Shown here: in pieces, positions 9,333 through 17,828 of the stretch
Layout: each line of letters begins with the position of its first letter
How positions within the stretch are numbered: the first letter of the stretch is position 1
DNA from: Tubulanus polymorphus
Taxonomy: Eukaryota > Nemertea > Palaeonemertea > Tubulaniformes > Tubulanidae
NCBI RefSeq assembly: GCF_964204645.1
Contig: NC_134031.1
Span: 9,710,501-9,774,500, forward strand
Reading direction: 5' to 3'
Length of the DNA stretch: 64,000 bases
Translations under genes and position numbers: made by a program
Notes under the pieces: model-generated
Database searches by the model: none
What the model was told of the DNA's origin: nothing
The model's input: only the letters and a program-made list of their open reading frames with translations

Positions 9333-9735
9333 CTATTTGTATATCTACGTATTAGATACCCTATTAGATACCCTAATACCTGATACCCCATTAGATACCC
9401 TAATACCTGATACCCTAATACCTGATACCCTATTAGATACCTTAAATACTTAAAACCCCCTTTTTTAAAATAAATATTATTTATACAATTTTCAACCAAT
9501 TTATTTTTATTTTTTCAACAAATATATGAATAAGTTTGAAAATAATAAAGGTTATTTATAATTACTGAGGTTTCAATATAAATTTAAAAAAGAAATATAA
9601 TTTAAGGTATTTTCAAATAATGTGTATTAGATACGTATTAGATACGTATTAGGTACGTATTAGATATGTATTAAATACCTTAATACTTAAAACCACCTTT
9701 TTTATTTACTATTATTTTATACAATTTTCAACCTT
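9333..9735. repeat. Tandem TACCTGATACCC/TACGTATTAG repeats between convergent genes
   Basis: Short tandem units (TAGATACCCTAATACCTGA-type at 9345-9440, GTATTAGATAC-type at 9625-9690) lie between the ends of the + ATPase and the - zinc-finger gene. Between the two arrays, 9520-9600 is a decayed copy of the ATPase 3' end, so the whole region is a tandem duplication. Each half ends with TACTTAAAACC followed by ACAATTTTCAACC. Likely a transcription-end region. Confidence 0.7.
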
Positions 9736-9737
9736 TA

Positions 9738-10721
9738 TTACTTTTTGATTGTTAGATAATTACTTTCTGAATCACTTTCACTATCAGACCCTAACAAGCT
9801 ATTCAATTTCTCTACCGAATCTTCTTCTAATTCTTCATTATTTTTATACTTATTCTTCACCCTTTTTACCGCATCATCAATAGTTGTTTCATTGTTATGC
9901 TTATTCATCCTTTCTATCACATCATCAATAGTTACTACTTTATGTTTCATACAATCTTTATTATCAATATGCTTATCTGTAACTATATCACCATGTGGGT
10001 GCCGTATGGCACCATTTTCATTATTATCTTTATTAGTGTTTGCTCCTAATATTTCATTTACAGTGTTTGATCCTAATATTTCATTAGCATCAGTTAAATC
10101 TAATTCATCTTTATTAGGTGTTGCTAATAAAAAATCTTCATATAATTCTTTACCATTTACTTTTTTATTTGAAACAAATTTTGTAACATATCTAAATGGG
10201 TGTTCTATAAATTCTTTTAAACCAACACGATCTATTAAATTATTTATATGTACCCTTGTATTCATATGTTTATTCCAATTTGATGGAGCGTTTGAAAATT
10301 CACCTTTACAATAATCACAATAATTTCTATTTTCACTAACATTTAATATTATTGCATTATTAGATGTAGTAGGTATTACATTATTTGATGTAGAAGGTAT
10401 TACATTATTAGATGTAGAAGGTATTACATTATTAGATGTAGTAGGTATTACATTATTAGATGTAGAAGGTATTACATTATTAGATGTAGAAGGTATTACA
10501 TTATTAGATGTAGAAGGTATTACATTATTATCAATTACATTACTTAAATTATCAACAACTTCACTTTTATTATTATCGATTTCTATTAGTTTAGTTTTAT
10601 AAATTTTGAAAATAGGATCAAATATCAAAGCTATATTACAAGGTATTACATAATATAAACCATCATTATTTTCATGTGTATCGATGTATGGAATATGTTT
10701 ATATACTTTACCTCCTTCCAT
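9738..10721 (-). CDS. C2H2-type zinc-finger protein with octapeptide repeats
   Basis: Intact 327-residue frame. The N-terminus (MEGGKVYKHIPYIDTHE) leads into seven consecutive repeats of NNVIPSTS (about residues 66-121). Then comes one finger YCDYCKGEF...H-x4-H (about 134-157), a conserved FIEHPFRYVTKF segment, and an acidic Ser/Asp-rich tail. The copy C version (42689-43554) has four repeats and a frame break. First gene of the - strand block, with TATATAAATG at its start. Role unknown; possibly a DNA-binding or virion protein. Confidence 0.75.
   Translation of the reverse strand: MEGGKVYKHIPYIDTHENNDGLYYVIPCNIALIFDPIFKIYKTKLIEIDNNKSEVVDNLSNVIDNNVIPSTSNNVIPSTSNNVIPSTSNNVIPTTSNNVIPSTSNNVIPSTSNNVIPTTSNNAIILNVSENRNYCDYCKGEFSNAPSNWNKHMNTRVHINNLIDRVGLKEFIEHPFRYVTKFVSNKKVNGKELYEDFLLATPNKDELDLTDANEILGSNTVNEILGANTNKDNNENGAIRHPHGDIVTDKHIDNKDCMKHKVVTIDDVIERMNKHNNETTIDDAVKRVKNKYKNNEELEEDSVEKLNSLLGSDSESDSESNYLTIKK
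9986..10014 (-). repeat. Dispersed palindromic box inside the zinc-finger gene
   Basis: GGTGCCATACGGCACCCACA on the - strand, read in frame as GAIRHPHGD. The copy C homologue lacks it at this position, so it looks like an insertion of the mobile box into coding sequence. Confidence 0.7.
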
Positions 10722-11905
10722 TTATATAATAAATTTTTATTAAAGTTAAAATTTTAATACATAACACTATCTAATGGTGAATTTACAAAATTTAATTGCG
10801 CGTCAGATATAATATGAATGTACATTTTGAAATTTAGGCTTCCTTTTTTCTTTTTCATGAATAATTGTATTCCATCTTTTGTATTTTGTAATTTTTTTCC
10901 AGAACCATGTAATGAATTATCCTCTGTTGTTCTAAAATCAAACCATAATGCATATTTATTACCGGTATAATAATCAATTTGATTAATCTTACAATTTTCA
11001 GATGATTTTACTTTTTCATTCATAAAATGTTTTCTAATTTCTGGCCATTGATCAATCATTCTCATTCCTTGACAAAATATTTTATTTGCTATTCCTTCGA
11101 TAGTTATTTCTACTTTTGTTATTTCAGGATTATAATAATTATCTACCTTTATTGCGCCATTAGTATATGTTGCAATGGTAAAAAATATTAATATACCTTT
11201 AATAGATCTTCTTGGGAACTTAATATTCTCATTAATTATTTCATCATTTGCATTAATAGTTACAGTTTTAAATTTATCAACCATCATTATTTTCATGTGT
11301 ATCGATGTATGGAATATGTTTATATACTTTACCTCCTTCCATTTATATAATAAATTTTTATTAAAGTTAAAATTTTAATACATAACACTATCTAATTGTG
11401 AATTTACAATATTTAATTGCGCGTCAGATATAATATAAATGTGCATTTTAAAATTTTTGATTCCTTTATTCTTTCTCATGAATAATTGTATTCCATCTTT
11501 TGTATTTTGTAATTTTTTTCCAGAACCATGTAATGAATTATCCTCTGTTGTTCTAAAATCTAACCATAATGCATATTTATTACCGGAATAATAATCAATT
11601 TGATTAATATTACAATTTTCAGATGATTTTACTTTTTCATTCATAAAATGTTTTCTAATTTCTGGCCATTGATCAATCATTCTCATTCCTTGACAAAATA
11701 TTTTATTTGCTATTCCTTCGATAGTTATTTCTACTTTTGTTATTTCAGGATTATAATAATTATCAACATTTATTGCACCATTAGTATATGTTGCAATGGT
11801 AAAAAATATTAATATACCTTTAATAGATCTTCTTGGGAAGTTAATATTCTCATTAATTATTTCATCATTTGCATTAATAGTTACAGTTTTAAATTTATCA
11901 ATATA
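10661..11905. repeat. Partial tandem duplication of the zinc-finger 5' / capsid 3' junction
   Basis: 10661-11282 and 11283-11905 are near-identical direct copies, each holding the start of the zinc-finger gene and about 530 bases of the major capsid 3' end. Copy C and copy D have a single copy. Confidence 0.9.
10754..11296 (-). pseudogene. Duplicated C-terminal part of the major capsid protein
   Basis: From VDKFKTVTINANDE onward the 180-residue frame repeats the last 175 or so residues of the full capsid gene at 11375-12622. The first few codons come from the duplicated zinc-finger leader read in another frame. It has no natural promoter context and is a by-product of the tandem duplication. 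Confidence 0.85.
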
Positions 11906-12622
11906 ATCATATAATAATGAAAATCCTTGATTGTATTGAGTTTGAATTATGCTTGAAATATTTTCATCAGTTACTGTATCATATTCTAAACATATATTCG
12001 ATAATTTATAACTCATATCTTTATTAACGCTAGATAATACAATTTCATTTACAGGAGCAAATGTAATTTCGAATATAACGTCTTCTTGAATTGCGTATTT
12101 ATATAAAGGTGCATTGTTACTTATCAATTCAAAGTCTAATGGAATTTTATATTTGCTTCCATATATACTTTTTATCAATTTATCTACAGCATTAGTTAAT
12201 ATTGCGCTATTGGCTTCAGATCTTAATTTATTTTGGTTTTCTGATTGGATGCCTTGAAATATCATATTATTTCTATTTTCTTTAGTTAACCATAAATCTT
12301 TGTAACGCATAAATAAATTATAATCATCTAATGAGAAAACTGTTTCTGGGCCAATCTTCATAGTTAATTTTTTAATCAAATATCTTCCAACATTATCAAC
12401 AACATTATTATTATTATTACCGATTACTTTTATATCAGCTGATAAATAAATACTATTTGAAACATAAAAAGTATTTTGTGTTAACCGAGGAATTCTAACA
12501 TATAAAGTTTCATCGGGATTAATATTAGAAGGGTTATGAGTAATTATATGATGTGATCTTTCTGCTTTAATAGCATTAGATATTCTAGAAATCTTAGAAG
12601 GACTTATATAACTCCCACTCAT
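11375..12622 (-). CDS. Major capsid protein (probable double jelly-roll)
   Basis: Intact 415-residue protein, the best-conserved gene in the window, with homologues at 43587-44831 and 53245-54492. Recognisable family features are an N-terminal segment with YVRIPRLTQNTFYV, a DNVGRYLIKKLTMKIG strand region, DDYNLFMRYKDLWLT, a central FPRRSIKGILIFFT, and a C-terminal KYALWLDFRTTEDNSLHG block ending in an ISDAQLN strand. From these I assign the major capsid protein of invertebrate Maverick-like elements. The fold is inferred, not visible. It starts at TAAATG after a T-rich tract. At 415 residues it is shorter than many Polinton capsid proteins. Confidence 0.75.
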   Translation of the reverse strand: MSGSYISPSKISRISNAIKAERSHHIITHNPSNINPDETLYVRIPRLTQNTFYVSNSIYLSADIKVIGNNNNNVVDNVGRYLIKKLTMKIGPETVFSLDDYNLFMRYKDLWLTKENRNNMIFQGIQSENQNKLRSEANSAILTNAVDKLIKSIYGSKYKIPLDFELISNNAPLYKYAIQEDVIFEITFAPVNEIVLSSVNKDMSYKLSNICLEYDTVTDENISSIIQTQYNQGFSLLYDYIDKFKTVTINANDEIINENINFPRRSIKGILIFFTIATYTNGAINVDNYYNPEITKVEITIEGIANKIFCQGMRMIDQWPEIRKHFMNEKVKSSENCNINQIDYYSGNKYALWLDFRTTEDNSLHGSGKKLQNTKDGIQLFMRKNKGIKNFKMHIYIISDAQLNIVNSQLDSVMY

Positions 12623-12662
12623 TTATTTAACAAAAGAATTAATTATTTATTTTTTATCATGT

Positions 12663-13717
12663 TTATTTTTTATTATTTTTTCTTGATATTTTTGATATCA
12701 TATTCACTAACCCAAAAATAATAGCACTTACAACTGTAATTAAAAATAAAATAATATGTTCAGCAGCAAAGTTAATAATGTTTCCTGCAGATTTCAATAT
12801 AAAACCAACAATTGATGCAATAACTCCGGGTAAAGCTGCAGCAGATTTCTTTGATAGTTCCCATAAATATTTTGCTAATTTCTTTAAACCATCCTTAACT
12901 TTATCTTGTATAGAATTATTGCATTTGATATAGCTAAACCTATTGTTGTAAATAACATAGTTACAGCTGTTAGAATTGAAAGAATTGTTATTCCTTCAAA
13001 CTTAAATAATAATTTTATTCTATCTTTCAATGATATTTTAGAATTTGGTTTCATTAGATATCTTTTAAAAACATCTTTTAATCTATCAATATTATAATCA
13101 TATGATTTTAATAATAATTTAATTTCTTCTTTTTGTAATTCTATGTTATATTCTAAATCATCTTTTTCTTTTTCTAAATATGCATTTCTTTTTCTAAATT
13201 CATTTTCTTCAATAACTTTATTATCTCTATCTAATTTTATTTTTTCTATTTCTTTATTTTTATCAGTTAATTCTTTTTCTAAAGTTCTAATTTTAAAATC
13301 TCTTATACTTTTATCATGCACAATTTTATCAGATGCAAGTCTTATACTAATAATTTCTCTAATTGCTTTATCAGAAAATATATCTAAATCTTCTAATTCT
13401 TGATCTGTTGCGTCAAGTAATCCATTCGGTAAAAGTTTTTCAATTGGAACTTTATTTGATTTAAGTTTACTAGTTTTGGAAGTTATATTCTGTTCAGAAG
13501 TTGTTTCTGTTTCTAAATTATTATCGATTGTTTCAAATAATTTATTGATTCTTTGTTTAAATACTCTTTCATTTTTAATAATTTCTTTTTGTGTTACATC
13601 TTCTATTTCATTACTATTACTTATTCTCTTAATTCTATCTGGTTTTAAATTAAGCAAAGTTGATTCTGCTAATATTTTGTTTTGTTTTTTTATAAGAGAT
13701 ATCAATATAATAATCAT
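12663..13717 (-). pseudogene. Coiled-coil membrane protein, C-terminal part frame-broken
   Basis: A long polar N-terminal half with a coiled coil (heptad-rich LEKELTDKNKEIEKIK region, about residues 145-205) is followed by a membrane segment (ILSILTAVTMLFTTIGLAI). Copies C and D then have a Pro-rich linker, an amphipathic WELSKKSAAALPG segment and a C-terminal membrane helix. Here a deletion of the linker changes frame near 12915, and the C-terminal membrane part to about 12663 is read in another frame. The ATG used (MIIILIS) overlaps the preceding acidic gene by 68 bases; see that entry. Possibly a virion membrane or minor capsid protein. Confidence 0.6.
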
Positions 13718-14090
13718 CTTTCAAACGATAATAATATTCACCATCTAAAAACTTTAAGTCTTGTACTAAAAGTCTAGCGCCTCTATCATTTATATTATAT
13801 CCAGATTTTTCAAATATAGGTTTGAAATTATAAATATATTCATTATATTCTAAATTTTTCTTTAATAATTCTGGATCTTCATTTTCAATATCTATTCTCG
13901 ATTTAGCTCCTCTAATATATTCATCTGTTGATTGGCCTTTAGAACCACTATCTGCTAAATTAGAATTATATGCTGATTCATTACCATCGTCAATATTAGT
14001 TTCAGCATCATTATAATCATCATCAATATATCCTTCATTATTATTTCCCATTTCTCCCATTTCATAATCTTCTCCACCGTCTACATCCAT
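13650..14090 (-). CDS. Acidic low-complexity protein, likely N-terminal part of the next gene
   Basis: 146 residues. The first 60 are rich in Asp, Glu, Asn and Gly (MDVDGGEDYEMGEMGNN), followed by a more ordered segment with LLVQDLKFLDGEYYYRLKDDYYIDI. In copy C this segment runs in the same frame into the coiled-coil membrane protein. Here and in copy D a one-base longer A-rich stretch puts the two parts in different frames. TAAATG start after a T-rich tract. Confidence 0.65.
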   Translation of the reverse strand: MDVDGGEDYEMGEMGNNNEGYIDDDYNDAETNIDDGNESAYNSNLADSGSKGQSTDEYIRGAKSRIDIENEDPELLKKNLEYNEYIYNFKPIFEKSGYNINDRGARLLVQDLKFLDGEYYYRLKDDYYIDISYKKTKQNISRINFA

Positions 14091-14105
14091 TTACATAATA
14101 AAAAA

Positions 14106-15491
14106 TTAAAATTTAAAATATAATATTCCTCCGATTACAATTCCTATACAAGTTATAGCTAATTTAGTATTTTCATGGGATTTATTATCATCATTTAGTT
14201 TAATTATTTCATGTTGAATAATATCAGTTTTAATATCTTCTGATGTATTATAATCCGGTTTAGAATCATTATGCAATTTAATATTTTTAGTTTTAGTTTC
14301 TGTTGATTGAATGTGTTTTTTATTTTTTTCACCTTCCATTAATTTTGGAGCAGTAATTATCTTTTTATTTATATCATTCAATCCAAATGAATTATTTATT
14401 GTTGCAGTTTTAATTAGATTATTATAACCAATTATGTTTCCCATCTTTAATACTAAATCATTAGAAATAATTAATAGATTAGGGCCTATACAATAATTTA
14501 GTCTTACATGTGATTTATCTAAATAATTTTGATATCTTACAATGTTTTCTGGAATCGATCTATTTTTATCATTATGAATGGAATCTTCAAATAAAACTTT
14601 AAATTGTTTCTGTGTATCAAATGATGTATTTAAATTTCCAATTATTGGGGATCTTGTTTCAACTTGCGCGCCTAAAATACATATCAAATAAGTTCTAATA
14701 GATTGATTTATTCTTTGTATACCTGATTTTGTAAAACCTTCATTATTTTCTAAAATGAAATAAACCCAACCATTATTGTTTTCTTGTTTTAGATTATCAT
14801 AAAATGTCGGTAATTTATTGAAATCTAATGTTTCTAAATCCTTAGTTTCAATTTTACCATAACCTAATTTATTACTATAGATATTATACAAACTATTAGA
14901 TGGTATGGGAAGTGCACAATATTCTGCAATCTTTTTAGGGCAAGGAAGTGATCTTATTGTTCCAATTTTTGTTCTAAAATCAGAATTATTTATATCTATA
15001 TTAAATTCATTACAAATTTTATAAAATTTTGATAAATTAATATTATTATCTAATTCTTTAAAATATCTAGATCCTGGTAAAGCGCACTCTAATTCATCTA
15101 ATATTATTCTGATTTGAAAGTATGTATGAAATCTAAATAAACTTTGAATTAATTTATATTTAGAATTATTCAAATGATCATTCCAACTAATTCCACAACC
15201 TGTTGTTGCACAATAAACAGCAAAATTTAATTGGTTCTGCCAATACTTCATATTAGATTTTAATAACCATCGTTTTTCATCTTTCAAATTTTTAAAATTA
15301 ATTAAATAGACATGAAATATATTTTCCATCTTTGCATTAAAATTATTAGTTTCAGTAACATAAATTTCTAAATTAGTTAATGAATCTAAAACTTCATTTC
15401 TATATGTAATATCTTTATTAAAATCTATTGCTGGAATATTATATTTAATTGATTTATTATATTGGAAAGCTTTTGGAAAACTATCTACCAT
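14106..15491 (-). CDS. Conserved structural/membrane protein of unknown function
   Basis: Intact 461-residue protein. Conserved blocks: FPKAFQYN near the start, LNFAVYCATTGCGISWNDHL (about 90-109), FRFHTYFQIR (about 120-129), GFTKSGIQRINQSIRTYLICILGAQ (about 250-275), then a low-complexity Lys/Asn/Asp tail and a C-terminal membrane helix (AITCIGIVIGGILYFKF). I recall similar unannotated proteins in cnidarian genomes next to the same capsid gene, but know no function. The C-terminal anchor and position in the capsid block suggest a virion protein. TAAATG start 16 bases after... the neighbouring 15508 stop side. Confidence 0.6.
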   Translation of the reverse strand: MVDSFPKAFQYNKSIKYNIPAIDFNKDITYRNEVLDSLTNLEIYVTETNNFNAKMENIFHVYLINFKNLKDEKRWLLKSNMKYWQNQLNFAVYCATTGCGISWNDHLNNSKYKLIQSLFRFHTYFQIRIILDELECALPGSRYFKELDNNINLSKFYKICNEFNIDINNSDFRTKIGTIRSLPCPKKIAEYCALPIPSNSLYNIYSNKLGYGKIETKDLETLDFNKLPTFYDNLKQENNNGWVYFILENNEGFTKSGIQRINQSIRTYLICILGAQVETRSPIIGNLNTSFDTQKQFKVLFEDSIHNDKNRSIPENIVRYQNYLDKSHVRLNYCIGPNLLIISNDLVLKMGNIIGYNNLIKTATINNSFGLNDINKKIITAPKLMEGEKNKKHIQSTETKTKNIKLHNDSKPDYNTSEDIKTDIIQHEIIKLNDDNKSHENTKLAITCIGIVIGGILYFKF

Positions 15492-15507
15492 TTATATAAT
15501 TAAAAAA

Positions 15508-15942
15508 TTAATAATTCATTAATTCTTTTAATAATTTATCTTGTTCTCCAACTGTTATATGGCCATTTAAACTTATTATATAATCTAGTGTATTCTTTAA
15601 TTTATTAATTTCTTTTATATTAGTTTTAATTTTTTCTTTATTACTTTTAATATTTAATTTTGAACTTATACCAGTTAAAACACTTGAACTTAATCCTAAT
15701 ACACCAATTGAAATAGCTAAAGGTGTTAATGGGCTGAATATTGCTAAAAATGTTATTACAGAACTAATTGTAACCGAACCACTTATATTCAAATAATATA
15801 TAATTTTACTTTTTAAATATTTTTTCTTTTTTATCTTTAAGTCACTTTCAAATTCTAATATTTGTTTTTCTAAATATATTTTTAATTTAGTTTTATTTAT
15901 ATCATGAGGAATAATATCAATACTATCAACTTTATCTTCCAT
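15508..15942 (-). CDS. Small two-helix membrane protein
   Basis: 144 residues. A charged N-terminal coiled-coil-like segment (residues 15-45) is followed by two adjacent hydrophobic segments (about 47-90, IIYYLNISGSVTISSVITFL and PLTPLAISIGVLGLSSSVL) and a Lys/Asn-rich C-terminus. Copy D is intact at 57396-57830; copy C is cut. The start is TAAATAAATG after eight T. Likely a virion or host-membrane protein; function not recognised. Confidence 0.65.
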   Translation of the reverse strand: MEDKVDSIDIIPHDINKTKLKIYLEKQILEFESDLKIKKKKYLKSKIIYYLNISGSVTISSVITFLAIFSPLTPLAISIGVLGLSSSVLTGISSKLNIKSNKEKIKTNIKEINKLKNTLDYIISLNGHITVGEQDKLLKELMNY

Positions 15943-15961
15943 TTATTTAGAAAAAAAATTA

Positions 15962-16384
15962 CTAATTAGTAAATTTATATGATACAAATATAACAATAAC
16001 AGTTCCACCTAAAATCCAAATTATTTCATATTTCTGTTGTTCTTTACTTGGGGTATAATAATCTGATAATTTAGGTTTGTATAGATGTAATTTTTCTTTA
16101 TTTGTTACCGCGTTATATAAACTCATTGCATCATCGACTGATTGAAAATCTCTATGTGAAATCTTCTGATCATATAATTCCTTGTTAATATAATCCATAT
16201 AGTTTTGTCTCTTTTCTCTATATTCTTCTGCTGCCTTATTATATTTCTCTAATGCTAAGTTATGTCTTCTTTGTTCTCCTAATGAACTATTTTTATCAAT
16301 ACGCTTAAATAAATAACCACCACCAGTAAATGCCAAAGCGTTAACAATTGCCGATCCTATAATAGTTATAATTGCAGAAGCCAT
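15962..16384 (-). CDS. Small membrane protein with N- and C-terminal hydrophobic segments
   Basis: 140 residues, intact. N-terminal hydrophobic Gly/Ala-rich segment (ASAIITIIGSAIVNALAFTG), a charged helical middle (QRRHNLALEKYNKAAEEYRE), a KLSDYYTPS motif and a C-terminal membrane helix (WILGGTVIVIFV). I recall similar unannotated proteins beside Maverick-like capsid genes of cnidarians. Intact also in copy D (57850-58272); deleted in copy C except for its start. Probably a minor virion protein. Confidence 0.65.
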   Translation of the reverse strand: MASAIITIIGSAIVNALAFTGGGYLFKRIDKNSSLGEQRRHNLALEKYNKAAEEYREKRQNYMDYINKELYDQKISHRDFQSVDDAMSLYNAVTNKEKLHLYKPKLSDYYTPSKEQQKYEIIWILGGTVIVIFVSYKFTN

Positions 16385-16408
16385 TTATTTAGTAAAATAA
16401 TTATGTAC

Positions 16409-16630
16409 TTATATGGGAGGAATATATTTTTGTTTTTCCAAATAATCAATAGTTAAATTAGATAAAGTAACTGCTAATGTTAATTTAAAAATATCATTTA
16501 TTTCAAATCTATCAACATTATCACTTCCCATTTTAAAAACTTTTTTTAATACCATTGAATAACCAACAGTTCCAACTGATAGTAATGCTCCATTATATAA
16601 TCCAGTTATTATCCACTTATTATCACTCAT
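16409..16630 (-). CDS. Small hydrophobic protein
   Basis: 73 residues with two hydrophobic stretches (about 8-28, ITGLYNGALLSVGTVGYSMV; 48-60) and a short Pro-rich end. Conserved in copies C and D (47995-48212, 58297-58518). The start lies inside the last codons of the preceding gene: GATAAATAAATG supplies the stop of one and the ATG of the other. Function unknown. Confidence 0.6.
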   Translation of the reverse strand: MSDNKWIITGLYNGALLSVGTVGYSMVLKKVFKMGSDNVDRFEINDIFKLTLAVTLSNLTIDYLEKQKYIPPI

Positions 16631-16987
16631 TTATTTATCAAAAAAATTACTATCTTCAAAATATTTAGTTAACTTAGTGATGATTAATTCAACATTTATT
16701 TCATTACTAGTTTCATTTGTACATATTTCAATTATTATTTTTTTAATATCATCGATGATAAAATCGTCATCTAATTCATAAAATCTTAAAGATTCTCTAA
16801 TTAAATTAGTAATCTTTTCTACATTAAAAGTTTCTTTATCTATTGTTTTTTCATACTCAAATGTTGTTTCATTAGAAAATGCAATATTTCTAATATGTGT
16901 AATTACATCATTAATGTTAAACTTCATTTCTTTCTCACGTTTAAAATCAAACCCAAAACATATACTCGGTCCAACAGTTATATTCAT
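16631..16987 (-). CDS. Hypothetical acidic protein
   Basis: 118 residues, intact only here. Copies C (two stops) and D (one stop) are broken. Conserved ends: MNITVGPSICFGFDFK and YFEDSNFFDK. Predicted mostly helical and acidic, no membrane segment. Not recognised. Its stop is shared with the promoter/start of the next gene, so the blocks are packed without spacer. Confidence 0.6.
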   Translation of the reverse strand: MNITVGPSICFGFDFKREKEMKFNINDVITHIRNIAFSNETTFEYEKTIDKETFNVEKITNLIRESLRFYELDDDFIIDDIKKIIIEICTNETSNEINVELIITKLTKYFEDSNFFDK

Positions 16988-17003
16988 TTATATAGTGAAA
17001 AAA

Positions 17004-17760
17004 TTACTCTTTACATCTTATAACTAATTCATAAATTACAGGAAAGTTATTCAAATCAATTAAATAACCATTATGATTTCTTATTTCTAATTTAAAATTA
17101 TTGAAATGTGGAATACAAGGTTTGAAATCACATTCAGTTAAATTATAATTTATTTGAGTTCCAAATTGTTTGACATTTTTTAATGGTAAAATATCTAATA
17201 AACCAGAATTACAAATTGTATCTTTAGTTGCTTCGAATGTTTTTGTTGGGTCAATCAAATTGCAATAAATATAAAAATGTGTAAAAGGTATTAAGTTTGA
17301 GCTACCTTCTGCGTATGCTGTAACAATATCTGGGTTAATTCCTAACAGTTTAGCTAAAGGTTTTCTTACTGTAAATTTAAATTGTTCGTTATTATCTAAC
17401 CTAATCTTTATTTTATTAGAACTATCACTTTTTAAAATTCTAATACTAAATCCGGAATCACTTCCTAATTTAGCTCGAGCTTTTCTATTAATTTCTTGTG
17501 CTAATGTATTTAAATTATATAATCCTGGTTTTAAATATATAAAAAACCATTCATTCCTTTTTTGTAAAAGATTGAAAAATTAAATGTTCTAGACTTTTAT
17601 TCGATATATTGTAAAATGAGTAACATAAACTTATATTAACTAATTTTAAATCAACACAATTCTTGAATTCTCTGTCTAATTGTACTAGCAAATTATGTGA
17701 TTTATAATTTGTAAGTTTTCTAGAATCTACAAATATTCTGTATTCTTTTAATTCTACCAT
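17004..17760 (-). pseudogene. Penton-like minor capsid protein, one frameshift
   Basis: About 252 codons, intact in copies C (48572-49333) and D (58892-59680). N-terminus MVELKEYRIFVDSRKLTNYK, then LDREFKNCVDLKLVNISL, a KPGLYNL segment, LAKLLGI, FTHFYIYCNLIDPTK and a C-terminal YLIDLNNFPV. The alternating strand-like pattern, size, and first position in the capsid block fit the single jelly-roll penton/minor capsid protein of Maverick-like viruses. This is inference from family resemblance. The frame changes once near 17560 after FTKKE. The start context is ATAATG rather than TAAATG. Confidence 0.6.
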
Positions 17761-17828
17761 TATTTATAACATAAAAAAATTACCGCTCATCACTAAAAAT
17801 TAATTTTAATAAAATTTTTCCTTAATAA
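17761..17828. promoter_or_regulatory. Divergent promoter between penton-like and VLTF3-like genes
   Basis: 68 bases between two outward-reading starts. The - side has TAATTTTTTT then ATAAATAATG; the + side has AAAATTTTTCCTTAATAAATG. The same region is kept at 59681-59748. The + side sequence CTCATCACTAAAAATTAATT resembles the leader of polB at 24212-24260. Confidence 0.6.

Noticed and set aside
13143-13748. Several + strand frames opposite the coiled-coil gene
   Set aside because: They are antisense translations of low-complexity Lys/Glu/Ile codons; the - strand frame is conserved in three copies.
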